In this document: piece by piece, positions 1 through 9,089 of the stretch | Layout of the letters: each line of letters begins with the position of its first letter | Numbering within the stretch: the first letter of the stretch is position 1 | Assembly (NCBI RefSeq): GCF_011493005.1 | Contig: NZ_CP049159.1 | Coordinates: forward strand, 434,001-498,000 | Source of the DNA: Caballeronia sp. SBC1 | GTDB lineage: Bacteria > Pseudomonadota > Gammaproteobacteria > Burkholderiales > Burkholderiaceae | Direction: 5' to 3' | DNA length: 64,000 nt | Program-made: the position numbers and the translations under genes | Notes under the pieces: generated by a model | Told to the model about the DNA's origin: nothing | Seen by the model: only the letters and a program-made list of their open reading frames with translations | Databases searched by the model: none

Positions 1-873
1 ATCAAGAACCGCGGCGGCGAACGCTTCTGGTGCCTCCTGCGGAAGATTGTGACCTGCATTCGGCACGACGCGGTTCTCATGGCGGCCCGTGAAGCGCTTT
101 GAGTTTGCTTGTCTTCCTCCCAGCGGCGCGACACCGTCCGCGTCCCCCTCGAGTGTGATAGTTGGTACGGTGATCGGCGGCATGCTGGACAAGCGGCTCT
201 CCATATCCTCAAATTGAGGATCGCCATTGACCAGTCCGAAACGGTGCCGATACGAATGGACTACAACGTCGACGAAATCTGGATTGTCAAACGCAGCTGC
301 CGAGCGCGCGTAGGTGTCGTCGTCGAAGCGCCAGGTCGGCGACCATAATGACCATAAGAGCCGACAGAACGCGCGCCGGTTTACGGTCAGTCCGGCCCGG
401 CCGCGTTCGCCATGAAGATAGTATTGGTACCACATGCGATGTTCTTTTTCCGGGCTGGCTGGCCGCATGGCGGTGGCGATATTCTGGATGTTGTAGCCGT
501 TCACCGAAACCAGTCCACGCGCTCTCGACGGGTACAGCGCGGCCACGACGCATGCTGCCCGGCCGCCCCAGTCATATCCGCCCAGCACGGCCCGTTCAAT
601 CTGAAGCGCATCGAGCAGCGATAACAGGTCTGCCCCAAGCGCCGCCTGCTGGCCCGAACGAAGTGTTGCCGGCGCTAGGAAACGCGTTGGCCCATATCCC
701 CGAAGAAAAGGTGTAATAACGCGGGCACCCCGGGATATCAGGCGTGGCGTCACATCGTCGTATGCGTGGATATCGTAGGGGAAACCGTGTAGCAGAACGG
801 CTGGCCATCCATTGGTTTCCCCCTGTTCGTCATACGCGATGTCAAGCAGGTCGGTTGCAATTGTTTTAAGCAT
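1..873 (-). CDS. alpha/beta hydrolase, epoxide hydrolase / haloalkane dehalogenase type (partial)
   Basis: This frame is open from an ATG at 873 to the left edge of the window, so the C-terminus is missing. The protein begins MLKTIATDLLDIAYDEQG. It has the oxyanion-hole motif HGFPYD near residue 29 and the nucleophile elbow GGYDWGG near residue 98, where an Asp replaces Ser as in epoxide hydrolases and haloalkane dehalogenases. A catalytic His sits in NAGHNLPQEAPEAF near the window edge. A likely acid is in the segment EGDADGVAP. AAGGATGG lies about 7 bases before the ATG. It follows the EamA transporter gene by 22 bases on the same strand, so the two are probably co-transcribed. The substrate cannot be read from the sequence. 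Confidence 0.8.
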   Translation of the reverse strand, partial: MLKTIATDLLDIAYDEQGETNGWPAVLLHGFPYDIHAYDDVTPRLISRGARVITPFLRGYGPTRFLAPATLRSGQQAALGADLLSLLDALQIERAVLGGYDWGGRAACVVAALYPSRARGLVSVNGYNIQNIATAMRPASPEKEHRMWYQYYLHGERGRAGLTVNRRAFCRLLWSLWSPTWRFDDDTYARSAAAFDNPDFVDVVVHSYRHRFGLVNGDPQFEDMESRLSSMPPITVPTITLEGDADGVAPLGGRQANSKRFTGRHENRVVPNAGHNLPQEAPEAFAAAVLD

Positions 874-895
874 GAATCCATCCTTACAGGCAATG

Positions 896-1738
896 TCAAA
901 GCCCCAGGCAAACCGCCCCGCCCGCGACGATCACGCACGCGAGCCAGCGTTTTCCACTGACCGTTTCCCGCAGAAACATTCGTCCGATCAGCACCGCAAA
1001 CACCACACTGGTCTCGCGCAAAGCGGATACCGCGCCCATCGCGCCTGACTGCAACGCCCATATCACGATGCCATACGCCGCGATCGACACCAGGCCGCCG
1101 ACGAGCGACGAGCCGATTGCCATGGGCGCTGACCGTACCGGTTCCCACAGCGCCGCGAGCCCGCGCGTCGCGACGAACAGCACCGGCATCAACCAATAGA
1201 ACAGGAACATCCACGCGGTGTAGGCGAGCGCCTGGCCACCGGATAAGCGTACGCCGATGCCGTCGATCACGGTATAGACGGCGATCGTCACGCCGGTCGT
1301 CAGCGCGGCCAGCAAACCCGCACGCGACACGTGGCTCCGCTCCAGCGCGATTGCAATAATGCCACCCGATATCATCACGATCCCGAGCACGTGCAACGGG
1401 CCGATCGCCTCATGTGCGAAGAGCGCTGCGCCGAGCGTGACGAGCAGCGGCGATGAGCCGCGCGCGATCGGATACGCCTGCGCCAGATCGTTGCGGCGGT
1501 ACGACCGTACGAGGGTCACGTTGTAGACGATATGCACGAGCCCCGATGCGACGATGTACGGCCACGCTGCGGCGGCCGGCAGCGGTGTGAACAGAATCAC
1601 GACCGTAGAGACCGCCGCGATGGCGATGCTCATCCACGTCATGGACAGCAAGCGGTCGTCGTTGCCGTGCAGCATCGCGTTCCAGCTCGCGTGGAGCAGT
1701 GCGGCAAGGAGGACGAAGCCGCCGGTATAACTGAGCAT
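896..1738 (-). CDS. EamA/DMT-family membrane transporter
   Basis: The 280-residue protein starts MLSYTGGFVLLAALLHASWNA and is almost entirely hydrophobic, with about ten predicted membrane segments arranged as two EamA-like halves. The second half ends in SALRETSVVFAVLIGRMFLRE, typical of drug/metabolite transporters. The frame stays open further upstream, but the ATG at 1738 gives a normal family length and leaves a promoter region of about 100 bases before the divergent LysR gene. The family exports or imports small metabolites such as amino acids; the cargo here is unknown. The divergent LysR gene is the natural candidate regulator. Confidence 0.82.
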   Translation of the reverse strand: MLSYTGGFVLLAALLHASWNAMLHGNDDRLLSMTWMSIAIAAVSTVVILFTPLPAAAAWPYIVASGLVHIVYNVTLVRSYRRNDLAQAYPIARGSSPLLVTLGAALFAHEAIGPLHVLGIVMISGGIIAIALERSHVSRAGLLAALTTGVTIAVYTVIDGIGVRLSGGQALAYTAWMFLFYWLMPVLFVATRGLAALWEPVRSAPMAIGSSLVGGLVSIAAYGIVIWALQSGAMGAVSALRETSVVFAVLIGRMFLRETVSGKRWLACVIVAGGAVCLGL

Positions 1739-1838
1739 GCGGGTCCGGGAGAAAGGGGGTAAGCAAGAAGGATATCTATCTTGTGGCTCGCGAACAAACC
1801 AGATAAATTGCTGATTCGCGTTAGATAAACTATTTCGA

Positions 1839-2753
1839 ATGAAGCGGATACTGCCTCCACTCAATGCATTGCGTGCCTTCGAGGCGGCAGGCCGGCTAGG
1901 CAGCTTCAAGGAAGCGGCCGCGGAATTGCACGTGACTCACGGCGCGGTGAGCCAGCATGTGCGCCTGCTTGAGGAATGGCTGGGCGCACCGTTGTTTGAA
2001 CGGCACAACCGGCGCGTGGCGCTCACTGCAGCGGCGAAGGCCTACCTGGAGGAAATCGGCCCCTTGTTTGAGCAGCTCTCGCAGGCAACCGCCAGATATG
2101 GTGTCTCCGCAACGGTCTCCCGGACGCTGTTCGTGAACGCACCCGCAACGTTCACATTGCGCTGGTTGGTGCCGAGACTGGCGAAATTCCGTGCCGAGCA
2201 TGTCGACGTGGACGTCAGGGTGGAAACGTCGAACGAGCCGGTGGAGAGTCTGAAAGATATCTATGACGTCATCATCCGGGGCGGTCCGGACACGTTCTAT
2301 GGCTATTCAATGCAACCTTTCTTGTCCGAGGAGAGACTCCCGGTCTGCAGTCCGTCACTCTTGCAACGACTGCCGCTTCGGGTGCCAGACGATCTGCGGC
2401 AGCATACGTTGCTGCACACGTCGAGTCTGCCGCGACTCTGGCCGGAGTGGCTGGCGAGGGCACAGATTTCTGCACTCCGGCCGGCTGCCACTCTGACCTT
2501 CGATCACTTCTATCTGACGTTGCAGGCTGCCATAGATGGCATAGGCATCGCGATGGGACCGACTGCGCTTGTATCAGACGACCTTGCTGTTGGCCGGCTT
2601 GTCGCGCCGTTCGCCGGCCCTCGTCTACCGTCGCGGAGCTATTGCACTTACGTTCCGGACGGGAGATCTGCAGATGACGTGATCGTGCTGTTCCGCTCAT
2701 GGCTCGAGCGCGAGGGGATGCGTTCACGAACGGAGACGGCCCCTCAGATGTGA
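1839..2753 (+). CDS. LysR-family transcriptional regulator (GcvA-like)
   Basis: This 304-residue protein opens with MKRILPPLNALRAFEAAGR, the usual start of GcvA-like LysR regulators. An N-terminal winged helix-turn-helix (about residues 8-66, with HVTHGAVSQHVRLLEEWLG) is followed by a periplasmic-binding-protein-like effector domain from about residue 90. It is transcribed away from the EamA transporter gene, and the roughly 100-base gap between them holds AT-rich half sites (AGATAAATT and AGATAAACT). LysR proteins usually control the divergent gene, so regulation of the transporter is inferred. The ligand is unknown. Confidence 0.88.
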   Translation: MKRILPPLNALRAFEAAGRLGSFKEAAAELHVTHGAVSQHVRLLEEWLGAPLFERHNRRVALTAAAKAYLEEIGPLFEQLSQATARYGVSATVSRTLFVNAPATFTLRWLVPRLAKFRAEHVDVDVRVETSNEPVESLKDIYDVIIRGGPDTFYGYSMQPFLSEERLPVCSPSLLQRLPLRVPDDLRQHTLLHTSSLPRLWPEWLARAQISALRPAATLTFDHFYLTLQAAIDGIGIAMGPTALVSDDLAVGRLVAPFAGPRLPSRSYCTYVPDGRSADDVIVLFRSWLEREGMRSRTETAPQM

Positions 2754-2925
2754 GCTCACTGAGCGCTATCGGAGCGGGGGCAATTGCGAACGGGGCTGGT
2801 CATACGGAAGCGACTTACGCTTGCACTTTGACTCGACGCACGTCTAATCTTCGAAGGTCCGCTGATGGCTGATGTGCGACCGTTCCAGGTCGAGACCGAG
2901 TTCCATAGACTGCTCGTACAAAATG

Positions 2926-2964
2926 GAAAATGCCCCTCGGATTTGCGTCGCGAGGGGCATTTTC
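2926..2964 (-). terminator. rho-independent terminator of the HU-like gene
   Basis: A perfect 14-base inverted repeat (GAAAATGCCCCTCG and CGAGGGGCATTTTC) encloses an 11-base loop. It lies just after the stop codon of the minus-strand HU-like gene and, read on that strand, ends in a T-rich tail. Confidence 0.85.
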
Positions 2965-2982
2965 ACGTCAGAACACCTTCGC

Positions 2983-3462
2983 TTACAGCGCGGCGTCCTT
3001 CAGCTTCTTCAGCGGGCGCACCTTGAGGCGCACCGAAGCCGGTTTCGCCGCAAACCATTTGTCTTCACCCGTGAACGGGTCCTTGCCGAAGCGCTTCTTC
3101 TTGGCCGGCACGTCTTGCGCGACCACCTTCAACAAGCCCGGCAGGGTGAATTCCTTCGCGCCTTTCTTGTGAATCGATGCGAGTACCGTTTCTTCGAGGG
3201 CCGCCATCAACGCCTTGGCCGCTTTCGGCTCTACGCCTGAGCGCTCGGCCAGGTGAACGGTCAGCGAAGCCTTCGTAAACGTATCCTTGATAGGTTTCAA
3301 GGGAGTGGCAACGACAGACTTCTTCGCTGCAGGTGCAGCTACAGCTGCTTTCTTCGCAACTGGCGCAGCTTTCTTGCTGGCGGCTGTCGCTTTTTTCGTA
3401 GCGGGCGCTGCCGCTTTCTTCGTAGCAGGAGCCGTAGTTTTCTTGGTAGCGGTTGTTGCCAT
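2983..3462 (-). CDS. HU-family DNA-binding protein with Lys/Ala-rich N-terminal tail
   Basis: The 159-residue protein has a disordered tail of Ala-Pro-Lys repeats (about residues 1-55), then an HU/IHF-like domain from about residue 58 (DTFTKASLTVHLAERSG) to the C-terminus. The family DNA-arm region appears as KRFGKDPFTGEDKWFAAK. The start at 3462 (MATTATKK) follows a purine-rich GAGAGG. A TTG seven codons upstream is also in frame but has no better support. Such tailed HU proteins occur in Burkholderia relatives and are thought to compact DNA and adjust local transcription. It sits next to an H-NS-like gene, so two nucleoid proteins are encoded side by side. Confidence 0.85.
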   Translation of the reverse strand: MATTATKKTTAPATKKAAAPATKKATAASKKAAPVAKKAAVAAPAAKKSVVATPLKPIKDTFTKASLTVHLAERSGVEPKAAKALMAALEETVLASIHKKGAKEFTLPGLLKVVAQDVPAKKKRFGKDPFTGEDKWFAAKPASVRLKVRPLKKLKDAAL

Positions 3463-3955
3463 GAATGCCTCTCTTCTAGTCAAAGGTTGCCCAAGGCCTT
3501 TGCCTTTGCGCCGTCACCGACTAACGCAAAGGTACAAATTCTCGGGTTGGGCGCCAGCGTAACAACACCTACTTGAAGACGCAACGTCTGGAACCACGAA
3601 TCAAGGGGTTTTTGGCATAAAAGTTACGAAAATGGCGACCTGTACCTCGTTTCATGGAGGCAGGTCTAGTAAAACCCTTATCCGACAGGGCTTGGAACAC
3701 GCTCAAAGACCGCCAAATCAAACAATAGACCGATACGCGGACGGTCACTGCTTTGCGAAGAACAGCGCCTCTCTTGCACGGAGTCGGCGTTACCGGACGC
3801 ACACAAACGGTGGCACCTGGACTCAAATCGCGAAGGCCCCTCACACGCCCAACCGTTATTGTTGGTTGCGTCCGCGTAACGCGAAGACCCTCCCGCGCTT
3901 TCACACTCTCGAAGCTCATGGCATAGTGCGGCCATATCCATTTAAGGAGATCACA
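3463..3955. other. intergenic region between HU-like and H-NS-like genes
   Basis: This stretch of almost 500 bases should hold the promoters of the divergent HU-like and H-NS-like genes. No convincing gene was seen. A reading frame continuous with the H-NS-like gene extends through the right part, but it lacks the protein character of the gene itself. A clear ribosome site (AAGGAGA) lies just before the H-NS-like start. Confidence 0.5.
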
Positions 3956-4675
3956 ATGCCAACTCTCGAACAGATTCAAGAAAAGATGAAGAAATTGCAG
4001 GCGCAAGCAGATACGTTGATCGCAAAAAAGGCGCAAGCAGCGGTCGACCAAATTCGAAAAATTATGCTGACGCACGGTTTGACCACTGTAGACATTGAAG
4101 CTAAAGCAAAGGCAAAGCGCGAAGCAAAAGCGGCAAACGGGAATACTCCAAACGTCCAGGCGAAGGTTGCCAGAAGTCTGAAGAGCAATACCGCGCCAAA
4201 GTATCAACATCCCAAGACAGGTGCCACCTGGACCGGCCATGGTCGCGCACCGGCATGGATTGTCGATGCCAAGGATCGCGCAAAGTTCCTGATTGCGAGT
4301 GGTACCGACACGGGTCGCGCAGCGAGCGTGAGTCCCGTGAATCCTGTGAGTAAGGCCAAGACCGCGGCCAAGAAGGCCTCAGCAGCTGCAGGCGCACTTG
4401 CTTCCAAGGGACAGCGCAAAGGACCGCAGCCGGCAAAATACCTCGACCCGAAGACTGGAGCAACCTGGAGCGGACGTGGTCCGGCGCCCGCGTGGCTGGC
4501 GGCAGCGAAAGACCGGACGCGGTTTTTGGTTGATGGTGCCGACGTCGGTTCGGCGGATTCAGGTAGCGCGAAGCACGCAAGCAAAAAAACTTCCGCCAAG
4601 AAGGTGGCGAAGAAAGCTGAAGCGACGAAGCCTGCTGCCAGGAAGCGCGCGACCGCAAAGACTGTGAGTAGATAA
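3956..4675 (+). CDS. H-NS-family protein with two DNA-binding domains
   Basis: The 239-residue protein starts MPTLEQIQEKMKKLQAQAD, a coiled-coil oligomerisation region (about 1-60) as in H-NS relatives. The C-terminal H-NS DNA-binding motif occurs twice: KYQHPKTGATWTGHGRAPAW at about 83-101 and KYLDPKTGATWSGRGPAPAW at about 161-180. A Lys/Ala tail follows. Most H-NS proteins have a single copy, so this one may bridge or bind DNA differently. The ATG at 3956 follows AAGGAGA by a good distance. After the TAA stop the same frame continues for 22 codons with a PPAKK repeat to a TAG at 4742-4744, so the tail was probably longer once. Function as a silencer of AT-rich DNA is inferred from family. 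Confidence 0.85.
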   Translation: MPTLEQIQEKMKKLQAQADTLIAKKAQAAVDQIRKIMLTHGLTTVDIEAKAKAKREAKAANGNTPNVQAKVARSLKSNTAPKYQHPKTGATWTGHGRAPAWIVDAKDRAKFLIASGTDTGRAASVSPVNPVSKAKTAAKKASAAAGALASKGQRKGPQPAKYLDPKTGATWSGRGPAPAWLAAAKDRTRFLVDGADVGSADSGSAKHASKKTSAKKVAKKAEATKPAARKRATAKTVSR

Positions 4676-4744
4676 GTCACTGTGAATGTGACGCAGAAGC
4701 CACCGGCAAAGAAGCCACCGGCAAAGAAGCCACAGCTCAGCTAG

Positions 4745-5039
4745 CATGGATGGTCAAAGCCTCCTACCGGCTCGACGCACAGGAGGAAGCATGGACCCTC
4801 CTGGCGGAACTCGGGTGGGTCGCGCTGGACCGCTGCGCCGGGCTCCCGGCACACTAGGATAAGCGGTTCCAGTGGTCGGCCATTGGCGATCAGCGATTGC
4901 CCAATTGGAGGTTTGACTTGTGCCAAGACCGACCCGAGTTCGTTCGACTGTTGCCTGCTGACGCCGGAAAAGTCAGGCCGCTATAGATTGCCAAAAATTT
5001 CTTCTTCGAAACTCGCCGTCAGGATTCACCATGTCCTGC
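4745..5039. other. intergenic, no gene recognised
   Basis: Nearly 300 bases lie between the H-NS-like gene with its untranslated tail and the next small ORF. No protein family, RNA or clear terminator was seen. Confidence 0.4.
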
Positions 5040-5327
5040 TTACTGAGCGCTCACGTTGACGCTCGACGAAGAAGAGTCGCTCCAGATCAATGGAATGATG
5101 GCGGCGACTGCGGCTGCGATGACCGCCAAGCCTGCTAGCCGGCGCAGCCGCAAGAGAAAAACCAACCGCCTGGGCGTCCGCGTTCCGAACTTGCGCCACT
5201 TTTTTGGGTTGTACTCGATATGCGCATACGCGCCATATGCGAAATACATGTGGATCGCAAAAAGGATAGAAACGATGACATAAGCGGGCACTACGATCTC
5301 GGCAACAAGCATGATCCCTGACAGCAT
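5040..5327 (-). CDS. small membrane protein of unknown function
   Basis: The 95-residue ORF starts MLSGIMLVAEIVVPAYVIVS and has two hydrophobic segments (about 5-30 and 64-82) separated by a strongly basic stretch (PKKWRKFGTRTPRR). It ends in a serine-rich tail. This pattern fits a two-pass inner-membrane protein with a positive cytoplasmic loop. A GGGGG-containing stretch precedes the ATG. I do not recognise the family. The codon pattern looks coding, but the ORF is short and isolated, so existence is only moderately sure. Confidence 0.5.
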   Translation of the reverse strand: MLSGIMLVAEIVVPAYVIVSILFAIHMYFAYGAYAHIEYNPKKWRKFGTRTPRRLVFLLRLRRLAGLAVIAAAVAAIIPLIWSDSSSSSVNVSAQ

Positions 5328-5833
5328 GACACCCCCGTGCGCGGCTAGGAATTACTGCGGCACTCAAACGGCTCGGAGAGTCGTTTCGTGCAGTAGAAAC
5401 CTGATTATTTCACCGCGTGGAGATCGCTATCCGTCAAAACATCACACCTTTGTGGCACTAAAAGTTACCAGCGTAATGGTGCCTGTCAGCAGAAAGGACC
5501 GCTTCGCAGATTCTCGTCGACTATCTTGGAAAGAACATAGGCGCTGGCACGCCGGCGGCGTTCTCTGTACGCGCGCGATCGGCGTGAGTGCATCGATGCC
5601 AATCGCATGAGGCTACCTGGGGCCACATCAGGCAAGTCGAGGCAGCAGGTTAGTGGGTATCCGTCGAGCTTTAGTTAGGGTGCCTCATTGATCTCTCGGA
5701 GCACATCCATGACAACACGACTGAAGATGCTGAGAGAGCATCGCTGCCGCGATGCGACGAACTCGGGATGAAGTAATCCCAACGAAGTCCACCGTATATA
5801 CACGGCTGTGGCCCGCAAGAATTAATGATGAAG
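5328..5833. other. intergenic, no gene recognised
   Basis: About 500 bases between two small minus-strand ORFs. Short frames occur on both strands but none has recognisable protein character or a good ribosome site. No repeats or RNA genes were seen. Confidence 0.4.
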
Positions 5834-6076
5834 TCAGTGCACGGACCAGCGGCTCACGCAATTTTTTCGATAGTCGCGCCCATCGGCTATACGTTGGCCG
5901 CAGTCGATGGCGAACTGACAGGCCGTTACCTCGCTCGTGAAATCTCCCAGGGAGCCCATCGCTCTTCGGTCGCCGTCTGGATCAACAATAATCAGCATAG
6001 ACGCAAATGAGCCGACAGTTCCGACCGCCAATGGCGTCAGGGTCCAGCCTTTGTAGACGACCGGAATTGCGTGCAT
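5834..6076 (-). CDS. small conserved hypothetical protein (paralogue of the 25177-25401 gene)
   Basis: The 80-residue protein shares a pattern with the small gene at 25177-25401: G-x-T-x-x-P, then F(A/S)SM, a hydrophobic IIVD, R-x-x-G-x-LG-x-F and a final Ala-rich helix. The match across two separate loci supports a real gene family. AAGGA lies about nine bases before the ATG. No enzymatic motif or signal peptide is visible. The function is unknown; the shape (beta-rich core, then a helix) resembles small single-domain proteins common in Burkholderia-group genomes. Confidence 0.6.
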   Translation of the reverse strand: MHAIPVVYKGWTLTPLAVGTVGSFASMLIIVDPDGDRRAMGSLGDFTSEVTACQFAIDCGQRIADGRDYRKNCVSRWSVH

Positions 6077-6484
6077 GTCTGCGTATCCTTTTTATTTTCG
6101 TGGACTTTCGTTTTGCTAACGAATGCCATGATCATGAAGAGACTAAGCGACGCCGTTGCTGCTAGTCCGAGCACGAAAGGCGGCGCCCCATTTTAGACAG
6201 CTACCCCGATGGCTGCTTTTCGCAGGCGGTGACCGGTGGCGACAGGATAGTAGGCAGCGATGCCGCGACTTCTCCGACAAAACCTTAACTCTATTCGCCA
6301 CCACTGTTTGTAGTGACTGGCCGGCACCCATAGGAGAAAGACGATCCAAGTGCGGACCTGCGATATGGCGGTGGCCGCGCGTAGAATCACGCCCGGCAAC
6401 TCACCGCGGCCCAGCTGATTATCCGGTTCGACGAAGACTGGGGACGCGTGGCAGAGCGCTTGAGGGAGATATTTCTCAATGACG
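6077..6484. other. intergenic, no gene recognised
   Basis: About 400 bases upstream of the small protein gene and after the end of the DUF2252 gene. It must contain the promoter of the small gene. No coding frame with family resemblance was seen. Confidence 0.4.
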
Positions 6485-7939
6485 CTATGGTCGAAACGCG
6501 GTCTTGCCCGCCCCTTGTTCGCCATACTCGACTGGCAGAACACCGCGAGCAACCGCCTTGACCAGCGCCTGGTGGTCAGCTTCGGTCTGGTCCGCGTAGG
6601 CTTGGGCAAAGCGACACAGCGACCGGTCCAGCTTGTCCGACGAACCGACATACCCGGCGATCATCGAAGCGCCACTCGTGCGAGCGTGCCCTTTCGCCAG
6701 GAGATGACCCACAATCCCCGCGTAGTCGGTCAGTGCTGCAGGATCGAGCGCGTCAAGTGCAATGGTTCCTTTCATGTTACGGAACTGTCGGACGTAGTAC
6801 TGCAAGCCGTCGATGGTGGTCCACCCCAGCAGCGGATCGCTCACCGTTTGCAGGGCCTGCTGGTATTCCACGACACGCTGCCCTTGGTGGGCGTGCCAGG
6901 CCGAGTCGCCATGAACGAAGGGCGCAAGCACCGAGCGGCGTGCCTGCTTGAGTTGCAGGAAAATGACGTCATCGGCGCTACTGCCCTCAAGCAACGCCAC
7001 ATACGCGCGCAGGCCCACGCTGCCGACCCCTACGACCTTATGGGCGATGTCGAGCAAGGTATAACCGCCGAGAACCCGGTGCCAATGCGACGCCAGGGTC
7101 TTTAAATACTCGTCCAGGGCGACGGCGATACGCTCGGAATCTGCTTCCGGGACGCGGGTAATCAGCGGTGACTCGTCGACAATGCGCCGCTGGCCGTCAA
7201 GCTCTGTCGTGAAACGTGGGAGCGCGCGATCACTCGTTCGTGTACGCGCACGTTTAGCCGCACGCACAATCTCGCCTCTCAGCGCTGTATCGGTTGCCGT
7301 TTCGTGCAGTCGATCAACGTCGATGCGCTCGTAGGAACGCGACAGCAGCGGCTCATCGGCGAGGTGTCGCACTTCATGCCGGTAGGCCGCGACGCAAGAC
7401 GCCACCGACGCGTGGCATTGGGCTTCGCTGGCGCCAGTATGTCGGCCCGCAACCCAAATGCTGGCTACAAGTCGACGCAGATCCCACTCCCAGGCGCCCG
7501 GATGCGCCTCATCGAAGTCGTTAAGGTCGATGACCAAATCCCGTTCCGGCGAAGCGTAGAAACCGAAGTTGCCCAGGTGGGCATCGCCGCAGATCACCGG
7601 TGTGATGCCGGTAGCGGGAAGATGAGCAACATCTTCGGCCATCACTACAGCCGTACCGCGCAGGAACCCGTAGGGAGAAGCGACCATCCGGGCGACCCGG
7701 ATCGGGATTAACCAGTCCAGCCTCCCCTCGTGTGAACGCATGATCTGCTCAACCGGGTCCAGCCGGTTCGCTGGTGCCTTCCAGTCACCCATTGAGGCGC
7801 GGGAAACCTGATCACGCAGGCTCCTGCCCAACTGGAACCGCTCTGCACGCGACATGGGTCGAAGGCGCAAAGAGCGGTAACTTTCACTGTCAGCGCTGGC
7901 CAGGACCACGTGGCCTACGGGTCGCTGTGTTGTCGTCAT
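6485..7939 (-). CDS. DUF2252 family protein
   Basis: The 484-residue protein shows the DUF2252 hallmarks: FLRGTAVVMAEDVAHLP, then CGDAHLGNFGFYASPERD and FDEAHPGAWEWDLRRL. The CGDAHLGNFG segment recalls the catalytic loop HGDxxxxN of aminoglycoside-phosphotransferase-like kinases, so a kinase-like fold is likely, though no activity is established for the family to my knowledge. A late segment, KGHARTSGASMIAGYVGSSD, is also typical of the family. The length is normal. It is a single-gene unit; nothing nearby indicates a partner. Confidence 0.85.
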   Translation of the reverse strand: MTTTQRPVGHVVLASADSESYRSLRLRPMSRAERFQLGRSLRDQVSRASMGDWKAPANRLDPVEQIMRSHEGRLDWLIPIRVARMVASPYGFLRGTAVVMAEDVAHLPATGITPVICGDAHLGNFGFYASPERDLVIDLNDFDEAHPGAWEWDLRRLVASIWVAGRHTGASEAQCHASVASCVAAYRHEVRHLADEPLLSRSYERIDVDRLHETATDTALRGEIVRAAKRARTRTSDRALPRFTTELDGQRRIVDESPLITRVPEADSERIAVALDEYLKTLASHWHRVLGGYTLLDIAHKVVGVGSVGLRAYVALLEGSSADDVIFLQLKQARRSVLAPFVHGDSAWHAHQGQRVVEYQQALQTVSDPLLGWTTIDGLQYYVRQFRNMKGTIALDALDPAALTDYAGIVGHLLAKGHARTSGASMIAGYVGSSDKLDRSLCRFAQAYADQTEADHQALVKAVARGVLPVEYGEQGAGKTAFRP

Positions 7940-8067
7940 ACTCTTTCCCTCGTTGCACAGACCCGCGGGTGGCTCAGCGGCCTACGCGGGATAAAAGAGT
8001 TGGGTGAAAACTCGCTCCATTTTCGCAGGCCCAATTCTCGCGCAAGTGTTGAACGCGAACATATTCG

Positions 8068-8973
8068 TTACCTCTTGTTCTTGCGCTCGCGCGTCGCGGC
8101 CTTCAAGGTCGTGAGAGCCGATTCGATCAACTGCCGCTGACGATCTTCGGCATCGGCGCCGTGCTTGCGCGTAATGGTAAACAGCGACAACGGATCGGGC
8201 GGGTCCAGCGCAATGCGGTGAATTGCGCAGCCCGTGTCCGCCTTCAAAGCGTCGGCGAGAAAGCTCGGGATGATCGCCCACGCGCCGTTCCTCAACACGG
8301 GCGCGAGCATATGGCTCTTGTCGACCCAGGTCGTGTGGCGGGACAATCCGCGCCGGGTGCGCCATATGTCGAGCCGAGATGACCATGGCAAATAGATTTC
8401 CCGCAACGGGTCGAGATCGGTCATATCCAGCGCTTCGGGCAGCGTCCGGCCGCTCGCGCCAGCGTGTGCGACGAGCATCGGGTAGTCACGTATTTTTGTG
8501 GACGTCAGATCCACATGTTCCGCGGGCGATAGCGTGAACGCCACATCGAGATGGCCCGAAGCGACGCGGTTGAAGAGCTGGTAATAGCGCCCGCTCTCCA
8601 TATGGAGGCGAATGGGCGGCACTTCATCGCATAGTGCCGCGACAAACGGCGGCAGCACGTGAATCGCCACCGAATCCACGGCCCCGACCGCGAGATGGCG
8701 CTCCTTGTTGGCCTTGAGCTGCTCCGCCTCGACCTCCAGCATCTTCCAGCGTTCGGCGATGTCGAGAAAGCGTTCACCATCCGCCGTCAGCGAGATGCCG
8801 CGCGAGCCCCTCGAGCGCAACAACAGCGGATGCCCGATGCGCCGCTCGAGCGACTGAATCCGGTAGGAAACCGTGGACTGCGTCGCGCATACGATTTCCG
8901 CGGCCTGTAACAGGCTGCCAGAGCGCACGACCGCCAGGAACGTGTTGATCTCCTCGCTGAACAACATATTCAA
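8068..8973 (-). CDS. LysR-family transcriptional regulator
   Basis: The 301-residue protein has an N-terminal LysR helix-turn-helix (about residues 5-63: EEINTFLAVVRSGSLLQAAE, then CATQSTVSYRIQSLE) and an effector-binding domain from about residue 95. It is divergent from the MFS transporter gene at 9090, with a gap of about 115 bases containing the dyad-like ATTCA...TGAAT. It is therefore the likely regulator of the transporter and FAD oxidoreductase pair. The inducer is unknown. Confidence 0.88.
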   Translation of the reverse strand: MNMLFSEEINTFLAVVRSGSLLQAAEIVCATQSTVSYRIQSLERRIGHPLLLRSRGSRGISLTADGERFLDIAERWKMLEVEAEQLKANKERHLAVGAVDSVAIHVLPPFVAALCDEVPPIRLHMESGRYYQLFNRVASGHLDVAFTLSPAEHVDLTSTKIRDYPMLVAHAGASGRTLPEALDMTDLDPLREIYLPWSSRLDIWRTRRGLSRHTTWVDKSHMLAPVLRNGAWAIIPSFLADALKADTGCAIHRIALDPPDPLSLFTITRKHGADAEDRQRQLIESALTTLKAATRERKNKR

Positions 8974-9089
8974 TCCTTCGATATGTGGTGAATAAAGATC
9001 AACGTTGACCGATATTTTGCGCGTCTTTAGCCTACATCGGAATCAAACAAAAAACCTTATCCATCAACGGTTCGCTCAGCGGAGCTTTC

